Shown piece after piece: positions 5,776-6,197 of a stretch of 6,197 nucleotides of DNA. The DNA is taken from contig JALSOO010000251.1 of the NCBI GenBank assembly GCA_026986355.1, positions 1 through 6,197 of the forward strand. Direction: 5' to 3'. The position numbers were made by a program, and so were the translations under genes. The notes under the pieces were generated by a model. It saw only the letters and a list, made by a program, of their open reading frames with translations, ran no database searches and was not told where the DNA came from. The first letter of the stretch is position 1, and each line of letters opens with the position of its first letter. The DNA is from Campylobacteraceae bacterium. GTDB lineage: Bacteria; Campylobacterota; Campylobacteria; Campylobacterales; Sulfurovaceae.

Positions 5776-6197
5776 TTAATCTATCCTTGTAATATATGCA
5801 CCCTCTGCAATTTTTTCTTTAACATTTGGAAGGTGTTGTTTCGCTCCCCAATTACTTTTGAATGGTCCAATGAGAACACGAGTTGTAGTTTTATCATTTT
5901 TTGGCTTAATAAGTATATAGTCTAGCCCTGTTTTTTTGATTTTATTAACAGCTGTTTGTGTATCTTTAAATGTACCAACTTTGATATAGTATCCTGCTCT
6001 TTTTTCTCCAAGATGAGATACTTTATGTTGAGTAGAAGATGTTTTATTGCTACTATGAGTGGTGGTTGTATGTTTACTGCTTGAAACCACTCTATCAACT
6101 TCATTATGCACAGGCTCTTTTTTTGTAACATGTTTTACTGGTACTTTATGATGAACAACTGTATGTTTTTTAGGTTCATGATTTTTAGGTTCATGAT
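5776..6197 (-). CDS. SPOR-domain protein with His/Lys-rich linker, 5' end outside the window
   Basis: SPOR domains bind denuded septal peptidoglycan, so the product probably acts in the periplasm, in cell division or wall remodelling. The visible part is about 140 codons and stays open to the right edge: codons upstream of the GTG at 6111-6109 continue in frame as H-E-P-K-N, H-E-P-K-K and so on, so that GTG is not a reliable start. The C-terminal SPOR domain begins at RAGYYIKVGTF (about 6012) and includes TAVNKIKK, TTRVLIGPF and AYITRID, matching the usual YyvQvGsF and yRVrvGPF blocks. Ahead of it lies a low-complexity linker rich in His, Lys, Thr and Ser (11 His in about 61 residues). A membrane anchor or signal peptide is expected further upstream but cannot be seen. 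The stop TAA (5778-5776) lies 5 bases from trpE. Confidence 0.82.
   Translation of the reverse strand, partial: HEPKNHEPKKHTVVHHKVPVKHVTKKEPVHNEVDRVVSSSKHTTTTHSSNKTSSTQHKVSHLGEKRAGYYIKVGTFKDTQTAVNKIKKTGLDYILIKPKNDKTTTRVLIGPFKSNWGAKQHLPNVKEKIAEGAYITRID
6167..6197. repeat. Tandem 15-base repeat in the SPOR-protein linker
   Basis: The unit TTTTTAGGTTCATGA occurs twice without mismatch at 6167-6181 and 6182-6196, and the last base of the window could begin a third unit. Being 15 bases long it stays in frame and encodes the pentapeptide H-E-P-K-N/K on the minus strand. Copy number beyond the edge is unknown. Such in-frame repeats can change linker length by slippage. Confidence 0.75.

Noticed and set aside
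6109..6111. GTG as the start of the SPOR-domain gene
   Set aside because: The frame continues upstream to the window edge with the same low-complexity linker and an in-frame repeat, so the true start with its membrane or signal segment lies outside.
5922..6131. Second minus-strand frame over the SPOR gene
   Set aside because: It overlaps the well-supported SPOR frame in another register and its translation shows no family features.
1..6197. CRISPR array, tRNA, rRNA, insertion sequence or attachment site
   Set aside because: No regularly spaced repeats, clover-leaf sequence, transposase/integrase motif or terminal repeats were seen; the only tandem repeat is the in-frame 15-base pair at the right edge.

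Overview
The window is an AT-rich, tightly packed bacterial segment. Gene content and style point to a Campylobacterota (epsilonproteobacterial) genome of the Sulfurimonas/Sulfurovum/Arcobacter kind: AT-rich codon use, near-abutting genes, AAGGA-type ribosome binding sites, a small periplasmic rhodanese of a form common in that phylum, and trpE beside a SPOR-domain gene. This assignment rests on recognition of protein families, not on a search. No tRNA, rRNA, CRISPR array, insertion sequence or integrase is visible.

Layout from left to right. (1) The 3' end of purH (+), cut by the left edge. (2) A short intergenic stretch with a dyad and a candidate promoter. (3) A secreted single-domain rhodanese (+) whose catalytic cysteine position holds serine. 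(4) Three same-strand genes on the minus strand, transcribed in the order TPR-containing lipoprotein, caspase-like (peptidase C14) lipoprotein, aroE. The two lipoprotein genes overlap by 13 bases; the caspase-like gene and aroE are 30 bases apart. (5) A 104-base divergent intergenic region rich in dyads. (6) A DUF4395-type membrane protein (+) with extra cysteines and an extra C-terminal membrane segment. (7) trpE (-), preceded 5 bases upstream by a SPOR-domain protein gene (-) that runs off the right edge.

Functionally, purH (purines), aroE (shikimate pathway) and trpE (chorismate to anthranilate) are housekeeping biosynthesis. AroE feeds the pathway that makes the chorismate used by TrpE, but here the two genes are separated by the lipoprotein pair and the DUF4395 gene. 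The most system-like element is the lipoprotein pair: a predicted membrane-anchored caspase-fold protease with intact His/Cys dyad, encoded in translational overlap with a TPR lipoprotein that could be its partner or scaffold. Its role cannot be read from the sequence; a secreted or periplasmic proteolytic or stress module is the cautious reading. Both convergent gene junctions carry hairpins that look like bidirectional terminators, and one of them lies inside overlapping 3' coding ends.
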